NCBI RefSeq assembly: GCF_000515315.1 | Contig: NZ_KI911562.1 | Span: 62,001 to 126,000, forward strand | Direction: 5' to 3' | DNA from: Asinibacterium sp. OR53 | GTDB lineage: Bacteria > Bacteroidota > Bacteroidia > Chitinophagales > Chitinophagaceae | DNA: 64,000 nt | Shown: positions 41,208-49,945 of the stretch, in pieces | Numbering within the stretch: the stretch's first letter is position 1 | Layout of the letters: each line of letters begins with the position of its first letter | Notes under the pieces: model-generated | The model's database searches: none | Told to the model about the DNA's origin: nothing | What the model saw: the letters and a program-made list of their open reading frames with translations, nothing else | Translations under genes and position numbers: made by a program

Positions 41208-42302
41208 ATGAAAATAATGGAAGCGATACAGGTGTTGGAGCAGACCGCTCCCCTTTCTTACCAGGAGGGATATGATAATGCGGGATTACTCACCGGTAAC
41301 AGCAACTGGAACTGCACCGGCATACTCTGTACCCTCGATGCCACTGAGCAGGTGATCATGGAAGCCAAAGAAAGAGGATGCAACCTGGTCATAGCCCACC
41401 ACCCTATTATTTTCGGCGGACTGAAAAAAATAACCGGAAGAAATTATGTGGAGAAAACCATCATCAGCGCCATCAAGCACGATATCGCCATCTATGCCAT
41501 CCATACCAACCTCGATAATGTATTGCACGGGGTGAATGACCGGATGGCCGATCGACTTGGACTGGTTTCCAGGCAAATCCTCGCCCCTAAAAGCGGACAA
41601 CTGATGAAACTCTGCAGTTTTGTGCCCCTGGCGCAGGCCGATGAAGTACGCACCACCCTGTTCGAAGCAGGCGCCGGGCATATTGGCCGGTACAGCGATT
41701 GCAGTTTTAATGTGGAAGGCACCGGTACTTTCAAAGGCGGAGCCGGTACCAACCCTTTTGCAGGTAAACCGGGTGAGCTGCACAGGGAAAAAGAGGTCAA
41801 ACTGGAAGTAATTTTCCCGGCCCATCTCCAGTCAAGGCTGGTGGCAGCCCTGCTGAAGGCCCACCCTTATGAAGAAGTGGCCTATGACATCATCCCCCTG
41901 GCTAATGAGCACCCCGAAGTGGGGAGCGGCCTTATAGGAGAACTGCCCGAACCGGTAACCGAAGAAGGCTTTCTACATATACTAAAAAATGCTTTTGAAT
42001 TAAGCGTTGTCCGTCATACACCCTTGCTGGGGAAAAGGGTGCAAAAAGTGGCCCTTTGCGGGGGCGCCGGCAGCTTTTTAACCGGCCGGGCCCTGGCGGC
42101 AGGAGCCGATGTGTATGTTACGGCCGACGTTAAATACCACGAGTTTTTCGATGCCAACGGCCGGCTGGTCATTGCCGATATCGGCCACTGGGAAAGTGAA
42201 CAATATACCAGCGAGCTCCTGGTTGAACTTTTACAGGCTAAATTCCCTACCTTTGCCGTCCTCAAATCAGCAATCAATACCAACCCTGTTCGGTATTTTT
42301 AA
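41208..42302 (+). CDS. NIF3-like dinuclear metal-binding protein
   Basis: 364 residues. NIF3/DUF34 family hexameric protein, with roles proposed in metal-dependent hydrolysis (GTP cyclohydrolase I type 2 annotation); the true reaction is unclear. It has LSYQEGYDNAGLLTG, the metal-binding LVIAHHPIIFGGLKKI (residues ~58-73), AIHTNLDNVLHGVNDRMA and the C-terminal DVKYHEFFDANGRLVIADIGHWESEQY with the last His and Glu ligands. The ~120-residue insert (FVPLAQADEVRTTLFEAGAGHIG…HPYEEVAYDI) is the CutA-like domain of the longer subfamily. The next gene follows after 23 bases; NIF3 plus zinc-ribbon protein is a conserved pair. Confidence 0.93.
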   Translation: MKIMEAIQVLEQTAPLSYQEGYDNAGLLTGNSNWNCTGILCTLDATEQVIMEAKERGCNLVIAHHPIIFGGLKKITGRNYVEKTIISAIKHDIAIYAIHTNLDNVLHGVNDRMADRLGLVSRQILAPKSGQLMKLCSFVPLAQADEVRTTLFEAGAGHIGRYSDCSFNVEGTGTFKGGAGTNPFAGKPGELHREKEVKLEVIFPAHLQSRLVAALLKAHPYEEVAYDIIPLANEHPEVGSGLIGELPEPVTEEGFLHILKNAFELSVVRHTPLLGKRVQKVALCGGAGSFLTGRALAAGADVYVTADVKYHEFFDANGRLVIADIGHWESEQYTSELLVELLQAKFPTFAVLKSAINTNPVRYF

Positions 42303-42325
42303 AGCTACAAACGACAAAACACTAT

Positions 42326-43081
42326 ATGGCTTCAGTTAAAGATTTCTCTGTTGAAGAAAAATTGGTAGCCCTCTTAAGGTTACAAAAGATTGACAGCAAA
42401 CTGGATGAGATCCAGATCCTGAAAGGCGAACTGCCCATGGAAGTGAGCGACCTCGAAGATGAAGTGCATGGTTTACAGAGCCGCCAGACCCGTGTTGAAG
42501 AAGAACTCAACGGTATCACCGAGTTCATTGAAAGCAAAAAAACTGCTATCAAAGAAAGCGAAGCCCTCATCAGCAAATACGAAAAGCAAAGCGAGAACGT
42601 AAAGAATAACCGCGAATTCGAAGCCATCAACAAAGAGATCGAAATGCAACAGCTCGAGATCAAATTGGCCGAGAAACATATCCGCGACGCCAATGAAGAA
42701 CTAGCCGATAAAGTAAAGGCGCTGGAATCTGCCAAAAAACAACTGGGCGTTAAAGAAGGCGTTCTCAATCATAAAAAAGGGGAACTGCAGAAGATCATCG
42801 CAGATACCGAAAAAGAAGAATCTCATTTTGCCAAAGACAGCGACCAGGCACGCAGCCATATCGATGAAAGGTTACTGTACAGCTATGACCGCATCCGCAA
42901 AAGCTACCGCAATGGCCTGGCCGTTGTACCGGTAGAAAGAGATGCCTGCGGTGGTTGCTTCAATGCCATCCCTCCTCAACGCCAGAGCGAGATTCGTTTA
43001 CATAAAAAGATCATCGTGTGCGAGAACTGCGGCCGCATTCTCGTTGATGCCGACCTGAACGACAGCGTTGAAGTAAAATAG
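42326..43081 (+). CDS. C4-type zinc ribbon protein with long coiled coil (CT398-like)
   Basis: 251 residues. Residues ~10-185 are an almost continuous charged coiled coil (LEDEVHGLQSRQTRVEEELNG; SKYEKQSENVKNNREFEAIN). The C-terminus has a zinc ribbon CGGCFNAIPPQRQSEIR…IIVCENCGRIL with two C-x2-C pairs. This matches the DUF164/CT398 family, for which a role in flagellar, secretion or nucleic-acid contacts has been suggested but not settled. It sits between NIF3 and a TPR gene with gaps of 23 and 3 bases. Confidence 0.9.
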   Translation: MASVKDFSVEEKLVALLRLQKIDSKLDEIQILKGELPMEVSDLEDEVHGLQSRQTRVEEELNGITEFIESKKTAIKESEALISKYEKQSENVKNNREFEAINKEIEMQQLEIKLAEKHIRDANEELADKVKALESAKKQLGVKEGVLNHKKGELQKIIADTEKEESHFAKDSDQARSHIDERLLYSYDRIRKSYRNGLAVVPVERDACGGCFNAIPPQRQSEIRLHKKIIVCENCGRILVDADLNDSVEVK

Positions 43082-43084
43082 GAA

Positions 43085-44572
43085 ATGAAACACTACCTGT
43101 TTCTCCTGTTACTGTGCTGCGGCTGCCTGCAAGGGCAAACACAGCAAGTGTATGAATTCAATACCACCTGTCAACAGGCTTACCAGGAAATCACCAGGTT
43201 AAAGATCAACAGCGGACTGGCACTGATAGAAAAAGCCAGGCAACAGAATCCACATAACCTCATACCGGTTATGTTGGAAAGCTATGCCGATTTCTATCTT
43301 CTCTTTTTCAACGAAGACCCCGCTGAATATGCCACCCGCTATCCGCGGTTTGCGCAACGCATCAGCCAATTGGAGAAAGGTCCGCAAAGCTCCCCCTTTT
43401 ATTATTTCTGCCTCAGCACCGTACGTACCCATAAAGCAGCCGTATCCATCAAGTTCGGTCATTTCTGGGATGCAGGCTGGGAATTCAGAAGAGCCTATCA
43501 GGCCATTAAAGAAAACAGGAAAGCGTTTCCCACTTTCATGCCCAACGACCTCATGTATGGCGCATTGCAAGCCGTGGTGGGCACTATTCCAAAGGGATAT
43601 AAGTGGCTGGCTTCCCTGTTTGGCATGAAAGGCTCGCTTACAGAAGGCATGCGCATCGTGCACGGCTTCGTTTACAGCAACGATCCCTGGGGAAGATTGA
43701 TGTCAGCCGATGCCAACTTCATATATCCCTACCTCCTCTTCTATCTCGAAAACAAAAAAGAAGAAGCTTTACAATTTATCAACCAACGTAAGCTCGACCT
43801 GGTGAACAACCACCTGCACGCTTATATGGCTGCCAACCTGGCCCTGAATAATAAGCAGGCCGATTTGACCAGGAACATCATTCTCAACAGGAATAAGTCC
43901 GACGAATACCTGCATACCCCTGTATGGGATTTTGAAATGGGCTTTGCCCGGCTTTATCACCTTGAATTACCCGAAGCCACTTCCTGTATGGAAAGGTTTG
44001 TATCCGGCTTCAAAGGAAAATTCTATCTGAAAGACGCTTACCAGAAACTGAGCTGGTGTTATTACCTGCAAGGCAATATGCAGGCGGCAGAAGCTGCGCG
44101 GAAAAATGTACTGTCACGCGGCGCTACCGATTCCGATGCCGATAAGCAGGCGTTGAAAGATGCCCAATCGGGCAGATGGCCCAATGTATTATTATTGAAG
44201 ACCCGCTTGCTGAATGATGGCGGTTACCATCACGATGCGTTGGCACTGTTGCATGGAAAAACAGAACGCGACTTTACGCGCGAAGAAGAGAAACTGGAAT
44301 TCGTTTACCGCATGGGCCGCATTTATGACGACCTGGGCAGGGATGCAGAAGCCATTACATTTTACCAGCAAGCCATACACATCGGTGCAAACAGGACCGA
44401 ATATTTTGCGGCCAGGGCTGCGCTGCAGGCCGGTCAGCTCTATGAATCCAAAGGCAATAAAGCCACTGCCATCTCCTATTACCAGCAATGCCTCGATATG
44501 GGTGACCATGAATACAAAAATTCGCTCGACCAAAGAGCGAAATCAGGCATCGCCCGGTGTAAAGGAGAGTAA
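43085..44572 (+). CDS. Exported tetratricopeptide-repeat protein
   Basis: 495 residues. It has a short hydrophobic N-terminal signal with cysteines (FLLLLCCGCLQGQTQQ); a lipoprotein cut at one of them is possible. Then come many helical repeats, clearest as TPRs at ~360-490 (RMGRIYDDLGRDAEAITFYQQAI; AGQLYESKGNKATAISYYQQCL). A conserved middle part (IPKGYKWLASLFGMKGSLTEGM…) is common in Bacteroidota proteins of unknown function. It lies 3 bases after the zinc-ribbon gene, so the three genes probably form an operon. No catalytic motif is seen. Confidence 0.85.
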   Translation: MKHYLFLLLLCCGCLQGQTQQVYEFNTTCQQAYQEITRLKINSGLALIEKARQQNPHNLIPVMLESYADFYLLFFNEDPAEYATRYPRFAQRISQLEKGPQSSPFYYFCLSTVRTHKAAVSIKFGHFWDAGWEFRRAYQAIKENRKAFPTFMPNDLMYGALQAVVGTIPKGYKWLASLFGMKGSLTEGMRIVHGFVYSNDPWGRLMSADANFIYPYLLFYLENKKEEALQFINQRKLDLVNNHLHAYMAANLALNNKQADLTRNIILNRNKSDEYLHTPVWDFEMGFARLYHLELPEATSCMERFVSGFKGKFYLKDAYQKLSWCYYLQGNMQAAEAARKNVLSRGATDSDADKQALKDAQSGRWPNVLLLKTRLLNDGGYHHDALALLHGKTERDFTREEEKLEFVYRMGRIYDDLGRDAEAITFYQQAIHIGANRTEYFAARAALQAGQLYESKGNKATAISYYQQCLDMGDHEYKNSLDQRAKSGIARCKGE

Positions 44573-44654
44573 GAGAAATTGCTGATACCGTACTTTTACT
44601 TTTGACTTTTGACTTTTTGCTTTTTAATTTTGATTTTTGTTTTTCATCATTGCT
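44573..44654 (+). promoter_or_regulatory. T-rich spacer with the recN promoter
   Basis: The spacer is made of degenerate repeats of ACTTTTG/GACTTTT. It contains TTTG (44601-44604), 20 bases, and a perfect -7 box TAATTTTG (44625-44632). A start near 44639 would give a leader of about 15 bases before the GTG at 44655. Confidence 0.6.
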
Positions 44655-46310
44655 GTGTTAAAGAAACTCATCATACAGAATTACGCGATCATCGACGAGA
44701 TTGAAATTGATTTCTCGTCGCAGTTGAATATGATCACCGGTGAAACCGGTGCAGGGAAAAGTATATTGATGGGAGCGCTCAGCCTGATACTGGGCGAACG
44801 GGCAGATAGCAATGTGCTGGTGAACAAAGAAAAAAAATGTTTCATTGAAGGATATTTTGCAGTGGAAGACCGCAAACAGGTACTGACTTTTTTACAGGAG
44901 CAGGAACTCGATGCAACGGAAGAACTGATCCTGCGCCGGGAAATCGCTGCCAATGGCAAGTCCCGCGCTTTCATCAACGACACACCGGCTACCCTGCAAC
45001 AGTTGAAAACATTGGCTTCCCTGCTGGTTGACCTCCACCAGCAATTCGATACACTCGAGCTGGGCGACACCGATTTTCAACGCGAAGTACTGGATGCGCT
45101 TGCCGGCAATAACCACTCGCTCGACCATTACCAATCGCTCTTCCGGCAATGGCATGCAGTGAGTAAAGAACTCACCGCATTGCAGGATCAAAAAAAGGCC
45201 TTCACCAAAGAAGCCGATTACCACCAGTTTCTTTTCGATGAACTGAATGAAGTTGGTCTACGCGAAAATGAATTGGAAGAGCTGGACCAGGAGTTGAAAT
45301 TATTAAGCCATTCAGAAGGCATTAAAATGGTGCTGGACAAGGTTTGTTATGAATTGAAAGAAAGCGAGCAGCCGGTGACCACTGTTTTAAAACAACTCAT
45401 CCAGCAACTGCAGTCCTACACATCGTATCACGCTGATATTGCGGTGCTCATTGCGCGTTTGCAGAGCAGCCAGGTAGAGTTACAGGATATTGCGGCAGAA
45501 ACCGTTCACCTGAATAATGGCGTTCATTTCGATGAAAAAAGAATTGAGTGGATCAACAACCGCTTAGCCGAAGGATATAAATTATTGAAAAAACACGGGG
45601 TGCAAACCACAGCCGAATTGCTCGAATTGCAAACATCGCTCGAAAATAAATTACAGGCTGTGCTGGACATCGATGATGCCATCGCCGCCAAAGAAACAGC
45701 ACAATCCCGTTTATATGAGTCGGCCAGCCAGTTGGCTGCCGCCATTTCCAAAGCAAGACACCAGCAGGTAAAACCTCTCGAGGAAAAAGTAAACCATTTG
45801 CTGAAACAGGTAGGCATGCCCAACGCGCGTCTCAAAGTACAGATCAGTGATACGGCATTACAATCTTCCGGTAAAGACCAGGTTGAATTTTTATTCGATG
45901 CCAATAAAAGCAACCGTTTCGAGCCTGTTCGCAAAGTGGCCAGTGGCGGCGAATTGAGCAGGCTCATGCTCTGCATCAAATCATTGGTTGCCCAATCGAT
46001 CAACCTGCCTACCCTGATCTTCGATGAAATAGATACGGGCATTTCAGGTGAAGCTGCCAAACAGGTAGGACTTATCATGAAGGAATTGGCAGCGAGCCGG
46101 CAGATCATCTGTATCACGCACCAGCCACAGATCGCAGGCAAGGCCCATGCGCATTTCTTTGTGTACAAAGAAGTGGTCAACAACCAGGTCAAGACCAATA
46201 TCAGGCTGCTCAGCCAGGATGAACGCATTACCACCATTGCCCAGATGCTCAGCGGCGAAAAGCCTACGGCGGCTGCATTGGAGAACGCAAAGGAATTGAT
46301 TGCCGATTAA
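44655..46310 (+). CDS. recN: DNA repair protein RecN
   Basis: 551 residues. An SMC-like ATPase in double-strand-break repair. N-terminal FAFSS-type head LKKLIIQNYAIIDEIEIDF with Walker A MITGETGAGKSILMGAL (residues ~30-46). A central coiled coil (~150-360) follows. The C-terminal head has RKVASGGELSRLMLCIKSL (signature), TLIFDEIDTGISGEAAKQVG (Walker B) and ICITHQPQIAGKAHAHF. The GTG at 44655 is taken as start because it gives the usual MLKKL opening; a TTG six codons earlier overlaps the predicted transcription start. Confidence 0.95.
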   Translation: MLKKLIIQNYAIIDEIEIDFSSQLNMITGETGAGKSILMGALSLILGERADSNVLVNKEKKCFIEGYFAVEDRKQVLTFLQEQELDATEELILRREIAANGKSRAFINDTPATLQQLKTLASLLVDLHQQFDTLELGDTDFQREVLDALAGNNHSLDHYQSLFRQWHAVSKELTALQDQKKAFTKEADYHQFLFDELNEVGLRENELEELDQELKLLSHSEGIKMVLDKVCYELKESEQPVTTVLKQLIQQLQSYTSYHADIAVLIARLQSSQVELQDIAAETVHLNNGVHFDEKRIEWINNRLAEGYKLLKKHGVQTTAELLELQTSLENKLQAVLDIDDAIAAKETAQSRLYESASQLAAAISKARHQQVKPLEEKVNHLLKQVGMPNARLKVQISDTALQSSGKDQVEFLFDANKSNRFEPVRKVASGGELSRLMLCIKSLVAQSINLPTLIFDEIDTGISGEAAKQVGLIMKELAASRQIICITHQPQIAGKAHAHFFVYKEVVNNQVKTNIRLLSQDERITTIAQMLSGEKPTAAALENAKELIAD

Positions 46311-46356
46311 TAAAACATATATTTCCTATTTTTACACCCAACCTATAATAACAGCT

Positions 46357-47175
46357 ATGGCATACAACCTATTAAAAGGAAAACGAGGAATCATTACCGG
46401 TGCATTGGATGAAAATTCCATTGCCTGGAAAGTAGCAGAGAAAGCACACGAAGAAGGCGCCAGTTTTGTATTGACCAATGCACCCATCGCCATGCGCATG
46501 GGCGAGATCAAGAAGCTGGCGGAGAAAACCGGTTCCGAGATCATCCCGGCCGATGCAACCAGCGTTGAAGATCTTACCAACCTGTTTACCAAATCGCAGG
46601 AAATATTGGGCGGCAAAATAGATTTTGTATTGCACTCCATTGGTATGAGTGTCAACGTGCGCAAGAATGTTCCTTATGTTGAATCCAATTACGAGTATTT
46701 CCAGAAAGGGATCGATGTATCGGCCATGTCTTTACACAAGATGCTGTCCGTTGCCTGGAAGCTCGATGCCATCAACGAATGGGGCAGCGTGGTAGCGCTT
46801 ACTTATATGGCCGCACAGCGTGTATTCCCTTTTTATACCGATATGGCCGATATCAAAGCCATGCTGGAATCCATTGCACGCAGCTTTGGTTATCAGTATG
46901 GCCTGTCAAAAAAAGTACGCATCAATACGGTTTCTCAATCACCCACCAAAACTACCGCTGGTACCGGTATCAAAGGCTTTGGTGATTTTTACGATTATGC
47001 GAATGCCATTGCTCCGTTGGGCAATGCCACCGCCGAAGATTGCGCCAATTATTGCATCACCCTTTTCTCTGATCTCACGCGCATGGTAACCATGCAGAAC
47101 CTGTTCCACGATGGCGGGTACTCAAACACGGGCGTAAGTATGGAAGTGATGCAGAAATTAGGTATCACAGGATAA
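46357..47175 (+). CDS. fabI: Enoyl-[acyl-carrier-protein] reductase [NADH]
   Basis: 272 residues. The last reducing step of each fatty-acid elongation cycle. FabI-type SDR: GKRGIITGALDENSIAWKVAE is the nucleotide-binding start, VLHSIGMSVNVRKN follows, and the catalytic Tyr-x6-Lys is in FPFYTDMADIKAMLES. C-terminal NLFHDGGYSNTGVSM. The sequence diverges from proteobacterial FabI around the active site (TYMAAQRVFPFY for SYLGAERAIPNY), a form I associate with Bacteroidota. The start at 46357 (MAYNLLKGK) is preferred over an extended, non-conserved frame. It lies 46 bases after recN. Confidence 0.93.
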   Translation: MAYNLLKGKRGIITGALDENSIAWKVAEKAHEEGASFVLTNAPIAMRMGEIKKLAEKTGSEIIPADATSVEDLTNLFTKSQEILGGKIDFVLHSIGMSVNVRKNVPYVESNYEYFQKGIDVSAMSLHKMLSVAWKLDAINEWGSVVALTYMAAQRVFPFYTDMADIKAMLESIARSFGYQYGLSKKVRINTVSQSPTKTTAGTGIKGFGDFYDYANAIAPLGNATAEDCANYCITLFSDLTRMVTMQNLFHDGGYSNTGVSMEVMQKLGITG

Positions 47176-47178
47176 CAA

Positions 47179-47208
47179 CAAAAAAGCCATTCACATAAAT
47201 GAATGGCT
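47179..47208 (-). terminator. Terminator of the DUF2795 gene
   Basis: Read on the minus strand: GCCATTCA-6 nt-TGAATGGC followed by six T. It lies between the converging fabI and DUF2795 genes. Confidence 0.88.
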
Positions 47209-47229
47209 CACTAACTATTTTAAGGGATC

Positions 47230-47451
47230 TTAGTACTCGTCTTCGTTGAACATAAAATCTTCCTGGCTGGGATAATCGGGCCAGATATCTTCAATGCTCT
47301 CGTACACTTCTCCCTCGTCTTCGAGTTCCTGAAGATTCTCTACCACTTCAATAGGCGCCCCGCTCCGGATGGAATAATCGATCAACTCATCCTTGGTGGC
47401 GGGCCAGGGAGCTTCTTCCAGGTAACTTGCTAATTCTAATGTCCAGAACAT
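47230..47451 (-). CDS. DUF2795 small acidic protein
   Basis: 73 residues, very acidic (C-terminus YPSQEDFMFNEDEY). MFWTLELASYLEEAPWPATKDELIDYSIRSGAP matches the DUF2795 pattern (leucine-rich helix, W/YPA…EL…A…GAP). Function unknown, though the small helical fold and strict conservation in Bacteroidota suggest a regulator or adaptor. It has its own strong promoter and terminator, so it is a single-gene unit. AGAGG 6 bases before the ATG may be a ribosome-binding site. Confidence 0.92.
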   Translation of the reverse strand: MFWTLELASYLEEAPWPATKDELIDYSIRSGAPIEVVENLQELEDEGEVYESIEDIWPDYPSQEDFMFNEDEY

Positions 47452-47470
47452 ATTTACCTCTAATTTTTTG

Positions 47471-47501
47471 CAAATGTAGCCGTATAAATGATATCACCAA
47501 A
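47471..47501 (-). promoter_or_regulatory. Strong consensus promoter of the DUF2795 gene
   Basis: TTTG (47498-47501), exactly 19 bases, and TACATTTG (47471-47478) on the minus strand: a full match to the Bacteroidota housekeeping promoter. Confidence 0.8.
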
Positions 47502-47562
47502 CCCCAGTTTTTGACCTGTGCAAAGAAATGTTTAAAAATTAACCAATATACTCCCCCTGTTG

Positions 47563-47570
47563 TACGTTTG
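47563..47570 (+). promoter_or_regulatory. -7 box of the lolD-like gene
   Basis: TACGTTTG is a perfect -7 match. The predicted start is near 47577, 17 bases before the ATG. No clear -33 TTG is seen. Confidence 0.5.
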
Positions 47571-47593
47571 CAGGGCTAATACATACCATCCAG

Positions 47594-48244
47594 ATGCTGA
47601 AAGCAGAACAGATCACTAAACGATACGACAGCCTGCAAGTATTGAAAGGCGTAGATCTCACCGTTTCCAAAGGTGAGATCGTAAGCATTGTAGGCTCTTC
47701 AGGGGCCGGAAAAAGCACTTTGCTCCATATCCTGGGTACGCTTGATAATGCCGATAGCGGCACCATCACGCTGAACAACCAGCAGATCGGCCTCCTCAAA
47801 GGCAAAAAACTGGCCGCTTTTCGCAACCAGCACATCGGGTTCGTGTTCCAGTTCCATCACCTATTGCCCGAATTCACCGCCCTTGAAAATGTTTCTATCC
47901 CGGGCTGGGTAGCCGGAACCCGTAAAAAAGAAGTAGCTGAAAGGGCTACGGCCCTTTTAACCCGGTTGGGTCTTGAGGACCGGCTCCACAATAAACCCCA
48001 GCAATTATCGGGCGGCGAACAGCAACGCGTTGCCGTAGCCAGGGCGCTCATCAATCAACCCGATATCGTATTTGCCGATGAGCCCACCGGTAATCTCGAT
48101 AGTACCAATGCCGCAGCACTACACGAGCTATTCGTTCAACTGCAAAAGGAATTCCAGCAAACATTCCTGATCGTTACCCATAATGAAGAACTCGCTGCGA
48201 TGAGCGATCGGGTATTGCATATGAAGGATGGGAGAATGTTATGA
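47594..48244 (+). CDS. lolD: ABC transporter ATPase, LolD-like
   Basis: 216 residues. ATPase of the LolCDE/MacB type, predicted to power lipoprotein release from the inner membrane. Walker A GSSGAGKS (residues ~36-43), Q-loop FVFQFHHLLPEFTALENV, signature LSGGEQQRVAVARAL (~138), Walker [14 protein letters not shown] and switch His in LIVTHNEEL. Length and the FQFHHLLPEFTALENV segment suit LolD. No permease gene is adjacent, which is usual for Bacteroidota where the LolE-type permease lies elsewhere. Assignment to LolD versus another MacB-type exporter is inferred. Confidence 0.88.
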   Translation: MLKAEQITKRYDSLQVLKGVDLTVSKGEIVSIVGSSGAGKSTLLHILGTLDNADSGTITLNNQQIGLLKGKKLAAFRNQHIGFVFQFHHLLPEFTALENVSIPGWVAGTRKKEVAERATALLTRLGLEDRLHNKPQQLSGGEQQRVAVARALINQPDIVFADEPTGNLDSTNAAALHELFVQLQKEFQQTFLIVTHNEELAAMSDRVLHMKDGRML

Positions 48245-48245
48245 A

Positions 48246-48360
48246 CGTCATCCTGAGGTCGTCATCCTGAGCGAGCGAAGCGAGTCGAAGGACCTGCTGA
48301 ACATTCGTGCAGATCCCTCGGCTACGCTCGGGATGACGATCGAGAGTAATCGGGATGACG
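48246..48360. repeat. Nested palindromic intergenic repeat (GTCATCCTGAGC family)
   Basis: An inner inverted pair CGTCATCCTGAGC (48260-48272) / GCTCGGGATGACG (48326-48338) is nested inside an outer pair CGTCATCC (48246-48253) / GGATGACG (48353-48360). The 36 bases from GTCATCC (48261) to GGACCTG (48296) recur exactly at 63965-64000. This is a REP-like dispersed element between converging genes and could also act as a transcription terminator. Confidence 0.85.
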
Positions 48361-48361
48361 G

Positions 48362-48925
48362 TTAAATGGTTCTCGGTTTCCAGGGTATTTCAGCCACTCC
48401 TAGCAAATGCCCCAGGTAGCGGGCAAGCATGAAAAGATAATCACTCAACCGGTTCAGGTATTTGATCACCAGAGCTTCTATGAACATTGCCTGCTCCTGC
48501 ATGTGCACACAACAACGCTCTGCGCGGCGACAAATACAACGTGCCACATGTGTATGAGAAATGGCCGGATGGCCGCCCGGCAGTATAAAAGATTTCATAA
48601 CCGGTAATACATCGTTCATCCTGTCGATCTCCCGTTCAAGGAAACTGATGTCGGCCTCTTTCAGATCAGGTACTTTCATCAACGGCTCCTTATCGGGATC
48701 ACAGGCCAGCGAGGCGCCGATGGTAAACAATCGGTCCTGCACTTCTTTCAACACTGTTTTGGAATGCGCATCTGCAACCAGGTCGTTCACCACCCCAATA
48801 TAAGAATTCAATTCATCTACCGTACCATAAGCTTCTATGCGTATATGACTTTTGGGAACCTTGGTTCCACCAATAAGCGAGGTCTTGCCAAGATCACCCG
48901 TCTTCGTATATATTTTGATAGCCAT
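48362..48925 (-). CDS. Cob(I)alamin adenosyltransferase, PduO type
   Basis: 187 residues. It transfers adenosyl from ATP to cob(I)alamin to make adenosylcobalamin. IKIYTKTGDLGKTSLIGGTKVPKSHIRIEAYGTVDELNSYIG is the PduO/MMAB opening with the P-loop-like TGDxGxT motif and the Asp-Glu pair. FILPGGHPAISHTHVARCICRRAERCCV is the ATP/corrin C-terminal signature (R-x-x-x-R-R-x-E). It is 12 bases after the ABC ATPase gene on the same strand and probably co-transcribed with gatC. No cobalamin-dependent enzyme is in the window. Confidence 0.92.
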   Translation of the reverse strand: MAIKIYTKTGDLGKTSLIGGTKVPKSHIRIEAYGTVDELNSYIGVVNDLVADAHSKTVLKEVQDRLFTIGASLACDPDKEPLMKVPDLKEADISFLEREIDRMNDVLPVMKSFILPGGHPAISHTHVARCICRRAERCCVHMQEQAMFIEALVIKYLNRLSDYLFMLARYLGHLLGVAEIPWKPRTI

Positions 48926-48937
48926 AGATGACGTACA

Positions 48938-49645
48938 TTAATGATGGATCATCATTGCTTCCTTCAACTTATCACTTTCAATGACGCCGTCTCGCATACG
49001 TACGATCCTGTGCGCATAAGCTGCGATGTCTTCTTCGTGTGTTACCAGCACCACCGTGTTTCCTGCTTCCTGTATTTTGGAAAATATTTCCATTACTTCA
49101 GCAGAGGTCCTGGTATCGAGGTTTCCGGTTGGCTCATCGGCCAGTAACAGTGAAGGGTTATTTACGAGGGCACGGGCAATGGCCACACGCTGTATCTGTC
49201 CGCCGCTCAACTCATTCGACTTGTGATGGCTTCTCGTTTCCAATCCCACTTTCTGCAGCGCTTCCATGGCTCTTTCCGTTCTTTCCTTACGGCCTATCCC
49301 CGCATAGATCAACGGCAGCGCCACATTTTCAGCCGCCGTGAGCCTGGGCAGGAGATTGAACTGCTGGAACACAAACCCTATTTCCGTATTGCGCACACTG
49401 GCCAGGCTGTCGTCCGGCATCTTGCTCACGTCGAGCCCATTCAAAATATACCTGCCGCCGGTTGGAGAATCGAGGCAGCCTAAAATATTCATCAATGTAC
49501 TCTTGCCGCTGCCCGACGGACCCATCAGGGCCACGTATTCATTTTTGGATATCTCCAGCGATACGCCTTTCAATGCCTGTATCGCCTGGTTGCCCATGAA
49601 ATAGCTTTTTTCAATCGATTCCAACTGGATGATCGGGTTGCTCAT
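48938..49645 (-). CDS. ABC transporter ATPase, MacB/FtsE-like
   Basis: 235 residues. Walker A GPSGSGKS (residues ~41-48), [22 protein letters not shown], signature [15 protein letters not shown], Walker [14 protein letters not shown] and switch [22 protein letters not shown]. These are typical of the MacB/LolD exporter branch that works with permeases having large periplasmic domains. It sits 4 bases after gatC and 12 bases before the adenosyltransferase, so it is in a mixed operon without its permease. Substrate unknown. It is distinct from the LolD-like ATPase at 47594. Confidence 0.9.
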   Translation of the reverse strand: MSNPIIQLESIEKSYFMGNQAIQALKGVSLEISKNEYVALMGPSGSGKSTLMNILGCLDSPTGGRYILNGLDVSKMPDDSLASVRNTEIGFVFQQFNLLPRLTAAENVALPLIYAGIGRKERTERAMEALQKVGLETRSHHKSNELSGGQIQRVAIARALVNNPSLLLADEPTGNLDTRTSAEVMEIFSKIQEAGNTVVLVTHEEDIAAYAHRIVRMRDGVIESDKLKEAMMIHH

Positions 49646-49649
49646 ACGA

Positions 49650-49940
49650 TTATTTTTTGATGACCTTCGGCACTTTAAAGAATGCTTCGTCTTTCACAGG
49701 CGCATTCATCAGCGCTTCGCCGCGTGTTACCGATCCGCCCAGTTCATCATTACGTAACACATTGGCCGCATCGCTGATGTGCAGCAATGGCATTACACCT
49801 CGTGTATCCGGTTCCTGCAGCTTTTCCACAAACGCTACTATCTTCTGTAAATCGGCGCCAATAGATCGCTTTTCCGCTTCGCTGAATTCCAGCCTTGATA
49901 AATGGGCCAGGTTATTGATCATTTCAGGGGTGATGTCCAT
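49650..49940 (-). CDS. gatC: Asp-tRNA(Asn)/Glu-tRNA(Gln) amidotransferase subunit C
   Basis: 96 residues. The small stabilising subunit of GatCAB, which amidates misacylated Glu-tRNA(Gln) or Asp-tRNA(Asn). [41 protein letters not shown] is the family pattern (AxLArLxLxeeE), with [18 protein letters not shown] in the second half. The ATG at 49940 is preferred; a start 19 codons earlier would overlap the -7 box. gatA and gatB are not here. The mRNA may be leaderless. Confidence 0.93.
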   Translation of the reverse strand: MDITPEMINNLAHLSRLEFSEAEKRSIGADLQKIVAFVEKLQEPDTRGVMPLLHISDAANVLRNDELGGSVTRGEALMNAPVKDEAFFKVPKVIKK

Positions 49941-49945
49941 GTGAA

